From Bradyrhizobiaceae bacterium (lineage in GTDB: Bacteria > Pseudomonadota > Alphaproteobacteria > Rhizobiales > Xanthobacteraceae): DNA of 49,310 bases. The translations under genes were made by a program, and so were the position numbers. Of the stretch, positions 43,249 through 49,310 are shown piece after piece. Under the pieces are notes generated by a model. That model had not been told where the DNA came from. It ran no database searches and saw only the letters and a program-made list of their open reading frames with translations. Position 1 is the first letter of the stretch. Each line of letters starts with the position of its first letter. The stretch is taken from NCBI GenBank assembly GCA_947481635.1, contig CANKHJ010000010.1, forward strand, positions 1-49,310, in the 5' to 3' direction.

Positions 43249-44085
43249 ATGACGAGCCTGGGAGAGAGCCGGAAATCCGGCGCGGCCGAATTAGGCGTGG
43301 GGCGCGTCGTCGCGTGGCTCAAGGCGCATAGCCATCAGATCCTCGTCTTCGTGATCCTGATCGCGGGGTGGCAGGCGCTCACGCTTTGGCGTGGCGTCTA
43401 TTGGTTCAGTTCGCCCTGGGGCGTTTTGACGCGCTTTATCAATGGTATCCTGGGCGGAGAATTGCTCTCGCATGCCTCCTACACCGCCTCCGAGGCGGTG
43501 ATAGGCTTCGTCATCGGCGCCATTCCGGCGACCATCCTGCCGTTCCTGCTGCGACGCTGGCCGATGGCGACCGCAATTCTCGATCCGGTGATGGTCGGCG
43601 GTTACGGCGCGCCCAAGCTCGCGCTCGCGCCGCTGTTCATCCTGTGGTTCGGGATCGGGATCGAATCCAAGGTCGCGCTGGTCGCCATCACCGTGTTCTT
43701 CATTGTCTATTTCAGCGCGTTGTCCGGCGTGCGCGCGCTTGAGCCGAAGCTGGTGCAGATGGCGCAGGTCGCCGGCGCGAATGAACGCGACGTGGCGCGC
43801 TACATCGTGTTCCCCGGTGCGGTGCCTTATATTTTCACCGGCTTCCGCATCGCAATGCCGTATTCGATCGGCGGCGCGGTGATCGCCGAATTGCTCTCGG
43901 CCAATCGCGGGCTCGGCTATCTGATCCAGTTCAGCGCGACCAATTTCGACACCACCGGAATTTTCACGGCGCTGTTCATGACGACGCTGATCGTCGCGCT
44001 CGGCAATTGGAGCGTCAATATTGTCGAGCGCCGGTTGTTGCGTTGGCGTCCGCCGCCGGACGTGCGGATGCAGACAGGAACCTGA
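43249..44085 (+). CDS. ABC transporter permease 1 of the divergent importer
   Basis: This 278-residue BPD-type permease (SsuC/TauC family) has about six transmembrane segments, beginning near residue 28 (HQILVFVILIAGWQALTLW). The coupling loop is in GANERDVARYIVFPGAVPYIFTGFRIAMPYSIGGAVIAELL. A GTGAGGA site precedes the ATG. It lies 2 bases from the ATPase start, so the two are tightly coupled. A second, clearly different permease follows the ATPase. Confidence 0.9.
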   Translation: MTSLGESRKSGAAELGVGRVVAWLKAHSHQILVFVILIAGWQALTLWRGVYWFSSPWGVLTRFINGILGGELLSHASYTASEAVIGFVIGAIPATILPFLLRRWPMATAILDPVMVGGYGAPKLALAPLFILWFGIGIESKVALVAITVFFIVYFSALSGVRALEPKLVQMAQVAGANERDVARYIVFPGAVPYIFTGFRIAMPYSIGGAVIAELLSANRGLGYLIQFSATNFDTTGIFTALFMTTLIVALGNWSVNIVERRLLRWRPPPDVRMQTGT

Positions 44086-44087
44086 TC

Positions 44088-44885
44088 ATGAGCGGACAGC
44101 CACTCCTCGAAGTTCGAGGTCTCGACAAGCGCTTCGCCGGCCGCAGCGGACGCGATACAGCCTTGTGGGTCATCAAGGATCTCAGCTTCTCGGTGCCCGA
44201 TGGTGAGTTCCTCACCATCATCGGGCCGTCCGGTTCGGGCAAGACCACGTTGCTCAACATGATCGCGCAGATCGACGTCGCCAATGGCGGCGAGGTGCGC
44301 TTCCAGTCGAAGTCCGCACCGATCAACGATCCGAAGTCGCTCAATCCCGGCCTCAATTGCCAGATCGGCTATGTCACGCAGGAGGACAACTTGCTGCCGT
44401 GGCGCACCACGTTGCAGAACGTGCTGTTTCCGCTCGAGGTGCAGGGCCGTCTGGATGCCGAGGGCCGCGCGCGCGCCGACATGCTGATGCGGACGGTTGG
44501 TCTCGCCGGTTTTGAAGGTCACTATCCGCATGAATTGTCCGGCGGTATGCGCAAGCGCGCGTCGCTGATCCGCACCTTGGTCTATGATCCGCCGGTGATC
44601 CTGATGGATGAGCCGTTCGGCGCGCTCGATGCGCAGACCCGCGCGCAATTGCAGGAAGACCTGCTGCGGCTATGGAATCTCGGGCGAAAGACCATCGTCT
44701 TCGTCACCCACGACATCACCGAGGCGATCGCGCTCGGCGACCGCACGCTGGTGCTGTCGCGCGCGCCGGCCAAGATCGTCGGCGATCACCCGATCACGAT
44801 ACCGCGGCCGCGCGACATTCGCGGGATCATGACGCACCCGGATTTCGCCGCGCTCTACCAGCGCATCCGCGAGCAGGTGCAATGA
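44088..44885 (+). CDS. ABC transporter ATP-binding protein of the divergent importer
   Basis: This 265-residue ATPase of the SsuB/TauB group has Walker A GPSGSGKTT at residues 46-54, Q-loop IGYVTQEDNLLPWRTTLQN, signature ELSGGMRKRASLIRTLV, Walker B VILMDEPFGALDAQTR and switch FVTHDITEAIALGDR. The signature carries Arg-Lys-Arg-Ala where the group more often has Gln-Arg. It starts at ATG 44088, 2 bases after permease 1, and its stop overlaps the start of permease 2 by four bases. Confidence 0.92.
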   Translation: MSGQPLLEVRGLDKRFAGRSGRDTALWVIKDLSFSVPDGEFLTIIGPSGSGKTTLLNMIAQIDVANGGEVRFQSKSAPINDPKSLNPGLNCQIGYVTQEDNLLPWRTTLQNVLFPLEVQGRLDAEGRARADMLMRTVGLAGFEGHYPHELSGGMRKRASLIRTLVYDPPVILMDEPFGALDAQTRAQLQEDLLRLWNLGRKTIVFVTHDITEAIALGDRTLVLSRAPAKIVGDHPITIPRPRDIRGIMTHPDFAALYQRIREQVQ

Positions 44886-45700
44886 CCGCGCAGGACACCG
44901 CACTCGATCTGTCGGAAGCGTCGTCGATCAAATGGCGGCGCTACGGCGTCATTATCGGACGCGTGCTGCTGATCGGGTTGCTGTTCGTTTTGTGGAAGCT
45001 CGGCGCCGACGCGGTCGGTCCGATCTATGTCGCGGATCCGATCAAGGTGATCCAGCGTATCATCACCGATACCCAATCCGGCCTGCTGCTCAAGCATATC
45101 TATGCGACTTTGCGCATTTCGACGATCGGCTTCGCGATCGGCTGCGCCTTCGGCATCGCGCTGCCCTTCGTGCTGCGGCTGGTGCCGAGGATCACCGCTG
45201 CGGTCGAGCCCTACATCATGGCGTCGGTCGGCATCCCGAAATATGCGTTGATCCCGCTATTCATCCTTTACTTCGGCATCGACGATGCGCCGAAGCTGTG
45301 GCTGGTCGGATTGCTGGTATTCTATCCGATCTTCATCGCGGTGTTTGCCGGCATCCGCAACGTCGACCGCCGGCTGATCAACATGGCGCGCATTGTCGGC
45401 GCGAGCGAGTCGCGGATCGCGCGCGAGGTGATCTGGTATTCGCTGACGCCGTTCTTCTTCGCCGCGCTCAAGATATCGCTGCCGCGCGCGGTCAGCGCCG
45501 CGATCATCGGCGAATTCCTGGTCGGCAACGAGGGCATCGGCTATTTCATCGAGAATTCACGGCAGAGCTTCGACACCGTCGGTGCGTTCGCTGGAATCCT
45601 CGTCGCGACCGCGCTGGTGCTGGTGCTCAACTCGGTGCTCGACAAGATCGACCATCGGGTCAACGCTTGGCGGCCGAAAGAACGGTCGATGGAGATTTAA
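44882..45700 (+). CDS. ABC transporter permease 2 of the divergent importer
   Basis: This second BPD-type permease of the same operon is 272 residues long. Transmembrane segments start near residue 22 (GVIIGRVLLIGLLFVLWKLG). The conserved coupling loop is GASESRIAREVIWYSLTPFFFAALKISLPRAVSAAIIGEFLVGNEGIGYF. It differs from permease 1 over most of its length, so the importer is likely a heterodimer of two permeases. The start ATG overlaps the ATPase stop (ATGA). A composite palindrome lies directly after the stop. Confidence 0.9.
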   Translation: MTAQDTALDLSEASSIKWRRYGVIIGRVLLIGLLFVLWKLGADAVGPIYVADPIKVIQRIITDTQSGLLLKHIYATLRISTIGFAIGCAFGIALPFVLRLVPRITAAVEPYIMASVGIPKYALIPLFILYFGIDDAPKLWLVGLLVFYPIFIAVFAGIRNVDRRLINMARIVGASESRIAREVIWYSLTPFFFAALKISLPRAVSAAIIGEFLVGNEGIGYFIENSRQSFDTVGAFAGILVATALVLVLNSVLDKIDHRVNAWRPKERSMEI

Positions 45701-45704
45701 CTCT

Positions 45705-45830
45705 CTGTCATTCCGGGTCGATGCGAAGCATCGGGCCCGGAATCCATAGTCGCAGGCCTCTCGGTTCTAAAACGGCTGCTGCGGCGTATGGATTCCGGGC
45801 TCGGCCTTTCAGGCCGCCCCGGAATGACGA
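45705..45830. repeat. Large composite palindrome between permease 2 and the Kelch gene
   Basis: The left half is TGTCATTCCGGG, then a hairpin GATGC-GAA-GCATC, then CCCGGAATCCATA. The right half is TATGGATTCCGGG, then a hairpin GGCCTTTCAGGCC, then CCCCGGAATGACG. The halves are inverted copies separated by about 50 bases. This has the same architecture as the copies at 21.1 and 30.6 kb but a different arm sequence (CCGG core). It separates two convergent genes. Confidence 0.75.
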
Positions 45831-45831
45831 C

Positions 45832-46803
45832 TTACTGGCAGCTCACGTTCGGCCGATAAATCTGGTTCAGCTTCGTCCCGCTGCTGCCGCCGTTGCTGAT
45901 GCCGCCGCCGGTGACCCAGATCAGGCCGTTGACAAAGGCCGCGCCGGTGACGCCATGCACCGGGATCGCCATGTCGGGGAGCTTGGTCCATTTGTCATTG
46001 CGCGGATCGTAGTAATCGTGGTCGGGATGCATCCCGTCCTTGTGCTCGCCGCCCCAGACATGGAAGCAGCCATTCGCGATCACGCCGTTATGGCCGCTGC
46101 GCGGCTTCAGCATCGGCGCGGCGGTGGACCAGGTGCGGGTCTTTGGATCATAGGCCTCGAATACCGCGACCTGGTTGCTCTGGAAGCCGCCGAGCAGGCG
46201 ACCGCCGGCGACGTTGATATTGCCGTTCATCGCGGCGCCGATGATGTGGTTGCGCTGCGTCGGCAGGTTCGGGAGCTTTTCCCAGGTATCGGCTTTCGGA
46301 TCATAGACCGCGAATTCGGCGCCATGCGGCGGCCGCCCGCCGGCGACATAGATCTTGCCTTCGAACACCACCGGCGCGCCGGCGCTGCGCGCCACCGGCA
46401 TCTTCGCTTTCTGCACCCATTGTCCGACCTTTGGATCGAGTGCGTAGACGGTGTCGACATAGGCGAGATTAGGATCGGTCTGGCCGCCGATCAGATAGAC
46501 GATGCCGTCGACCGTGGCGGCCATGCCGTGATTATTCACCACCGGCAGCGGCGGCCCGATCGTCCAGGTGCCGGTCGCGATGTCGTAAACCTGCACGGTC
46601 TTCACCGACTCGCGCGAGGAAGGGTAGCCGCCGAGCACGTAGATCTTGCCGGCGGCTTCGGTGGTGGCGAATTCCGAATTGGCCTCGATCATCTCCGCCT
46701 TCTTGCCCCAGGAACCGGGCGCCGGATCCTGGGCGAAGGCGGGCGTCGCAACGGCTACGGCCAGCGCGAGTAACAGCGGGGCTATCCTGCGCATCCGATT
46801 CAT
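45832..46803 (-). CDS. Secreted Kelch-repeat protein
   Basis: This 323-residue protein has a signal peptide (residues 1-25, PAFAQ-DPAP) and six Kelch-type blades, recognised by the repeated hydrophobic-GG motifs YVLGG, YLIGG, YVAGG, NVAGG, HVWGG and WVTGG. Each is followed by a VYD, VYA or YDP-type strand. Together these would form a six-bladed beta-propeller in the periplasm or outside the cell. Bacterial Kelch propellers include the sialic acid mutarotase NanM and many proteins of unknown function, and nothing here indicates sialic acid. GGCGGAG lies directly before the ATG. It follows the TctC-type gene in the same direction after 82 bases. Confidence 0.88.
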   Translation of the reverse strand: MNRMRRIAPLLLALAVAVATPAFAQDPAPGSWGKKAEMIEANSEFATTEAAGKIYVLGGYPSSRESVKTVQVYDIATGTWTIGPPLPVVNNHGMAATVDGIVYLIGGQTDPNLAYVDTVYALDPKVGQWVQKAKMPVARSAGAPVVFEGKIYVAGGRPPHGAEFAVYDPKADTWEKLPNLPTQRNHIIGAAMNGNINVAGGRLLGGFQSNQVAVFEAYDPKTRTWSTAAPMLKPRSGHNGVIANGCFHVWGGEHKDGMHPDHDYYDPRNDKWTKLPDMAIPVHGVTGAAFVNGLIWVTGGGISNGGSSGTKLNQIYRPNVSCQ

Positions 46804-46885
46804 CTCCGCCAGAAAAGATAAATTGACTGTCTTATATCATGGGACGGACGACAATTGTGCCGCTGCCGGGACGCGCCACCCAGGC

Positions 46886-47854
46886 CTATTGCTTCTCGAT
46901 CTTGGCGAGCTCGGCATAGTCGCCCCAGTTCTTGATCTCCTTCACCAGCAGCGCCCGCAGCGAATCCGGCGTGCCGGGGAGCGGATCATTGGCGATGCGC
47001 GCGAGGAATTCCTTGGTGTCGGTCGCGGCAAGCACCTTGTCGAAGGCGGCGCGCAGCTTGTCGATCACCGGCTGTGGCGTTCCGGCCGGAACGAACGCGC
47101 CCCACCATGCGGTGAGGTCGATGTCGTATCCGGATTCCTTCAGGGTCGGCACCGTCGGCAGCACGCCGGAGCGGACCGGTCCGGTGATCGCAAGCGGCTT
47201 GAGATGGCCTTCCTTCATTTGGCCGGGCACGAAGCTTGCGTCGGTGAAGACGAAGTCGACATGACCCGCCTTCATATCCTTCACCGTGTCCTGGACGTTC
47301 TTGTAATTCACGCGCTCGGTTTTCAGGCCGGTGGCGCGCTTGTAGAGTTCGGTCGCGACGATGCCGGTATTGGTCGATGCGCCATAGAAGCCGTTGCCCG
47401 GTTTCTTTTTCAGGCTTTCGGTGAGGTCGGCCAGCGTATTGAGCGGGCTGCCGCCTTCCACCACCAGTACGAAGGACAGGCTGGAGATGGTGGTGATCGG
47501 CGCGAAGTCCTTGAGCGGGTCGTAGTTCAGTTTGGTGAACAGATGCACCGCCGCCGCCATGGTCGAAGAGGCCGGCGTGATCGCGATGGTGTAGCCATCG
47601 GGCTTCGCCTTCGCGACCGCTTCGGTCGCGAGCGCGCCCTGCGCGCCGGGCTTGTTGTCGACGATGATGGTCTTGCCGAGTTCCTGACCTAGCTTGTTCG
47701 CCAGGAAGCGAACCAGCACGTCAGCGCCGCTGCCCGGCGCGAAGGGACAGATCGTGGTGATTTCGCGGGTCGGATATTCCTGCGCGGTTGCCGGCAGGGC
47801 TGCGGCGAACAGAACCGCGGCACCGAGAGCTGTCGCGAGCTTGGCCTTGGACAT
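46886..47854 (-). CDS. TctC/Bug-type tripartite tricarboxylate transporter binding protein
   Basis: This 322-residue periplasmic binding protein has a signal peptide (residues 1-24, ATAQ-EYPTR) and the family motifs EYPTREITTICPFAPGSGADVLVRFLA, IIVDNKPGAQGALATEAVAKAKPDGYTIAI, the PLKDFAPITTI segment and LPTVPTLKESGYDIDL. It is a distant paralogue of the gene at 4198-5166. No tctA or tctB membrane gene is visible, so it must rely on a transporter encoded elsewhere. GGGAGA lies before the ATG. It sits between the LivK-type gene and the Kelch gene, all on the same strand. Confidence 0.92.
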   Translation of the reverse strand: MSKAKLATALGAAVLFAAALPATAQEYPTREITTICPFAPGSGADVLVRFLANKLGQELGKTIIVDNKPGAQGALATEAVAKAKPDGYTIAITPASSTMAAAVHLFTKLNYDPLKDFAPITTISSLSFVLVVEGGSPLNTLADLTESLKKKPGNGFYGASTNTGIVATELYKRATGLKTERVNYKNVQDTVKDMKAGHVDFVFTDASFVPGQMKEGHLKPLAITGPVRSGVLPTVPTLKESGYDIDLTAWWGAFVPAGTPQPVIDKLRAAFDKVLAATDTKEFLARIANDPLPGTPDSLRALLVKEIKNWGDYAELAKIEKQ

Positions 47855-47896
47855 CGATGTTTCTCCCGTGGTGTTGTTTTTCGTTTCTCTTATCGC

Positions 47897-47922
47897 GGTG
47901 CCCCCGCCTGCGCGGGGGCACC
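47897..47922. terminator. Hairpin after the LivK-type gene
   Basis: An 11-base stem, GGTGCCCCCGC/GCGGGGGCACC, with a 4-base loop lies 7 bases beyond the stop of the LivK-type gene. It is a GC-rich palindrome like other members of the repeat family and can terminate or stabilise the upstream mRNA. It would uncouple the TctC-type gene from the LivK-type gene. Confidence 0.65.
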
Positions 47923-47928
47923 AAGAGC

Positions 47929-49149
47929 CTAGCTTCCGATCTCGCCGCTGATCACTGGGCCGAAGCGGTCCCAGGTCGTGCCGTTGAACTTCATCAACTG
48001 CATCTGCTCGATCGGGAAGAAGTCGTTCGGCCCGGTATTGACCGTGATGCCGGGCAGCAGCATACCCAGACTCAGGTTCTTGAGGTTCGCCGCCTGCTTC
48101 ATCACATTCTCACGCGTCAGCGTATCGCCGGACTGTTTCAACACCTGAACCAGCGTCTGCGCGACCGAATAGCCATACACGGTGAAGCTCGAGGTCTTGT
48201 CGCCGTCCGGCAGGTATTTGTCCATGAACGCGGTCCACTCCTTGAGCGCCGCGTCGTCCTTGAATGACGGGTCGGTCGGATCTTTGACATAGGCCGCGGA
48301 CACGATGTCCTTGGATTGCTCGAGCCCGGCGGGCTTGAGCACCGAGCCGACCGACTGCGAGACGCTGTTGAGCAGGTGTACCGGCTTCCAGCCGATCTCA
48401 GCCGCTTTGCGGATCGCCTGTGCGGCGTGTTTCGGCGTTGCGACGTTGAAGAAGATATCGGCTCCGGCAGCCTTCAGGTTGATGATCTGCGAGTCCACCG
48501 TCGGATCGGATGGCTCGTAGGGCAGTTCGGCGACGACCTGGATCTTACCATTGAGGCCGTCCTTCAGGCCTTTGACGTAATCCTTACCGTAGTCGTCGTT
48601 CTGGTAGAGAATGCCGATCTTGCCGTTGGGATGATTGTCGAGCAGGTATTTCGCGTAGATGCGGCCCTCGCTCTGATAATTGGGTTGCCATCCCATCGTA
48701 TAGGGATAGCCCTTATGGTCGCCGAACATTGTCGCGCCGGTCGCGACGAAGAGTTGCGGCACTTCCTTGCTATTCATGTAGCGCCGGATCGCGGCGTTCG
48801 ATGGCGTGCCGAGCGGCTGGAACACCAGCAGCACCTCATCGCTCTCGACCAGCTTGCGCGCCTGCTCCACCGCTTTCGGTGGACTGTAGCCGTCGTCATA
48901 AGAGATGTAGTTGATCTTGCGGCCGTTGATGCCGCCCTCGGCATTCACCTTGTTGAAATAGGCCCCGATGGTCTTGCCGATCTGGCCGTAAGCCGAGGCC
49001 GGACCGCTATAGGGATTGATGTTGCCGATCTTGATTTCGGTGTCGGTGGCGCCAACGTCGTATTTCTTCTGCGCCGAGACCGGGCCAGCAAACGCCACGA
49101 CCAAGGCAGCGACAGCCGGCGCGATCAGCCAATGCGTCTTCCTGTTCAT
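47929..49149 (-). CDS. Branched-chain amino acid-type ABC substrate-binding protein
   Basis: This 406-residue type I periplasmic binding protein of the LivK/HAAT family has its signal peptide at residues 1-27 (GPVSAQ-KKYDVG). Family features are GATDTEIKIGNINPYSGPASAYGQIGKTIGAYFNKVNAEGGINGRKINYISYDDGYSPPKAVEQARKLV, GILYQNDDYGKDYVKGLKDGL and the late TLTRENVMKQAANLKN. Ligands in this family include amino acids, amides and aromatic acids, so none is assigned. GGAGGAAG precedes the ATG at 49149. The upstream gene is a LivM-type permease, so it belongs to a liv-type operon that begins outside the window. Confidence 0.92.
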   Translation of the reverse strand: MNRKTHWLIAPAVAALVVAFAGPVSAQKKYDVGATDTEIKIGNINPYSGPASAYGQIGKTIGAYFNKVNAEGGINGRKINYISYDDGYSPPKAVEQARKLVESDEVLLVFQPLGTPSNAAIRRYMNSKEVPQLFVATGATMFGDHKGYPYTMGWQPNYQSEGRIYAKYLLDNHPNGKIGILYQNDDYGKDYVKGLKDGLNGKIQVVAELPYEPSDPTVDSQIINLKAAGADIFFNVATPKHAAQAIRKAAEIGWKPVHLLNSVSQSVGSVLKPAGLEQSKDIVSAAYVKDPTDPSFKDDAALKEWTAFMDKYLPDGDKTSSFTVYGYSVAQTLVQVLKQSGDTLTRENVMKQAANLKNLSLGMLLPGITVNTGPNDFFPIEQMQLMKFNGTTWDRFGPVISGEIGS

Positions 49150-49191
49150 TGCTTCCTCCATGGTTCAGCACGGCCGTTCAACGGCTCTTGT

Positions 49192-49310
49192 CTATCCTGC
49201 CAACCGGCCTCGCAGCCAAGCCACCAGCCCGGCTGCACCGGTCGGCATCAGATAGATCAGAGCGAGCAGGATGAGGCCGTAAGCTGCTCCTGCCAAGCCC
49301 TTGGAAATCG
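49192..49310 (-). CDS. LivM-type branched-chain ABC permease, C-terminal fragment
   Basis: Only the last 39 codons are inside the window; the gene continues past the right edge. The visible peptide ends ISKGLAGAAYGLILLALIYL and then MPTGAAGLVAWLRGRLAG before a TAG stop. A final transmembrane helix followed by a P-x-G-x-x-G-L basic tail is the typical end of LivM permeases. It stops 42 bases before the LivK-type gene, in the same direction, which supports one operon. Confidence 0.75.
   Translation of the reverse strand, partial: ISKGLAGAAYGLILLALIYLMPTGAAGLVAWLRGRLAG

Noticed and set aside
44932-46773. A 613-codon open frame across permease 2, the palindrome and the Kelch gene
   Set aside because: It runs through two well-supported genes in the wrong frame or strand and through a repeat. 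No conserved domain is visible.
45832-46803. Assignment of the Kelch protein as sialic acid mutarotase NanM
   Set aside because: Only the general propeller pattern is shared. There are no sialic acid genes nearby and no distinguishing motif.

Overview
The window is 49,310 bases of high-GC, gene-dense chromosome from an alphaproteobacterium. The gene set and order point to the order Hyphomicrobiales (Rhizobiales), close to the Bradyrhizobium / Rhodoplanes / Pseudolabrys group. Supporting points are the lptC-lptA-lptB cluster, the tsaD-gpsA operon opposite hemC-hemD-mic60-hemY, a NasT/NasS-controlled nitrate assimilation operon, many orphan solute-binding proteins of the Bug/TctC and LivK types, and dispersed GC-rich palindromes of the kind common in these genomes. 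This assignment rests on gene content, not on a phylogenetic test.

Region 1 (1-10.6 kb) is mainly housekeeping. It holds a small secreted protein, infC with an ATT start, a family-4 glycosyltransferase split by an in-frame amber codon, two convergent alpha/beta hydrolases, and a small catabolic-looking cluster (TctC-type binding protein plus hydrolase, divergent from a Rieske oxygenase). These are followed by queG, a GST-fold protein that may be FzlA, uppP, and an NDUFA9-like NAD-binding protein. Region 2 (10.6-17.6 kb) carries tRNA-Leu(CAG), an RNase D-like exonuclease, lptC-lptA-lptB, acs, a DUF1761 membrane protein and topoisomerase IB.

Region 3 (17.6-26.2 kb) contains tsaD-gpsA-EVE reading left and hemC-hemD-mic60-hemY reading right. 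An outer-membrane beta-barrel gene bracketed by imperfect 38-base direct repeats follows, and then tRNA-Thr(CGT). Region 4 (26.2-30.8 kb) holds a MAPEG protein, a DUF6929-like protein, an MFS transporter and a FabF-type ketosynthase, with clusters of palindromic repeats between them.

Region 5 (30.8-42 kb) is a complete nitrate assimilation unit: nasT-nasS, a regulatory leader, nrtA-nrtB-nrtC (nitrate ABC importer), nirA (nitrite reductase), an unusual Fe-S/FNR flavoprotein and nasC (nitrate reductase). The leader contains, in order, a sigma-54-type promoter, two hairpins with six-base loops, and a strong intrinsic terminator. This fits nitrogen control of initiation through RpoN and nitrate control of elongation through NasS/NasT antitermination.

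Region 6 (42-49.3 kb) is transport. It has a divergent ABC importer (one binding protein, two different permeases, one ATPase), a secreted Kelch protein, a TctC-type binding protein, a LivK-type binding protein, and the end of a LivM-type permease cut by the window edge.

No CRISPR array, insertion sequence, prophage or defence island is visible. The features most worth attention are the nas leader, the repeat-bracketed outer-membrane gene after hemY, the GpsA internal deletion, the amber-interrupted glycosyltransferase, the flavoprotein architecture, and the family of composite palindromes.
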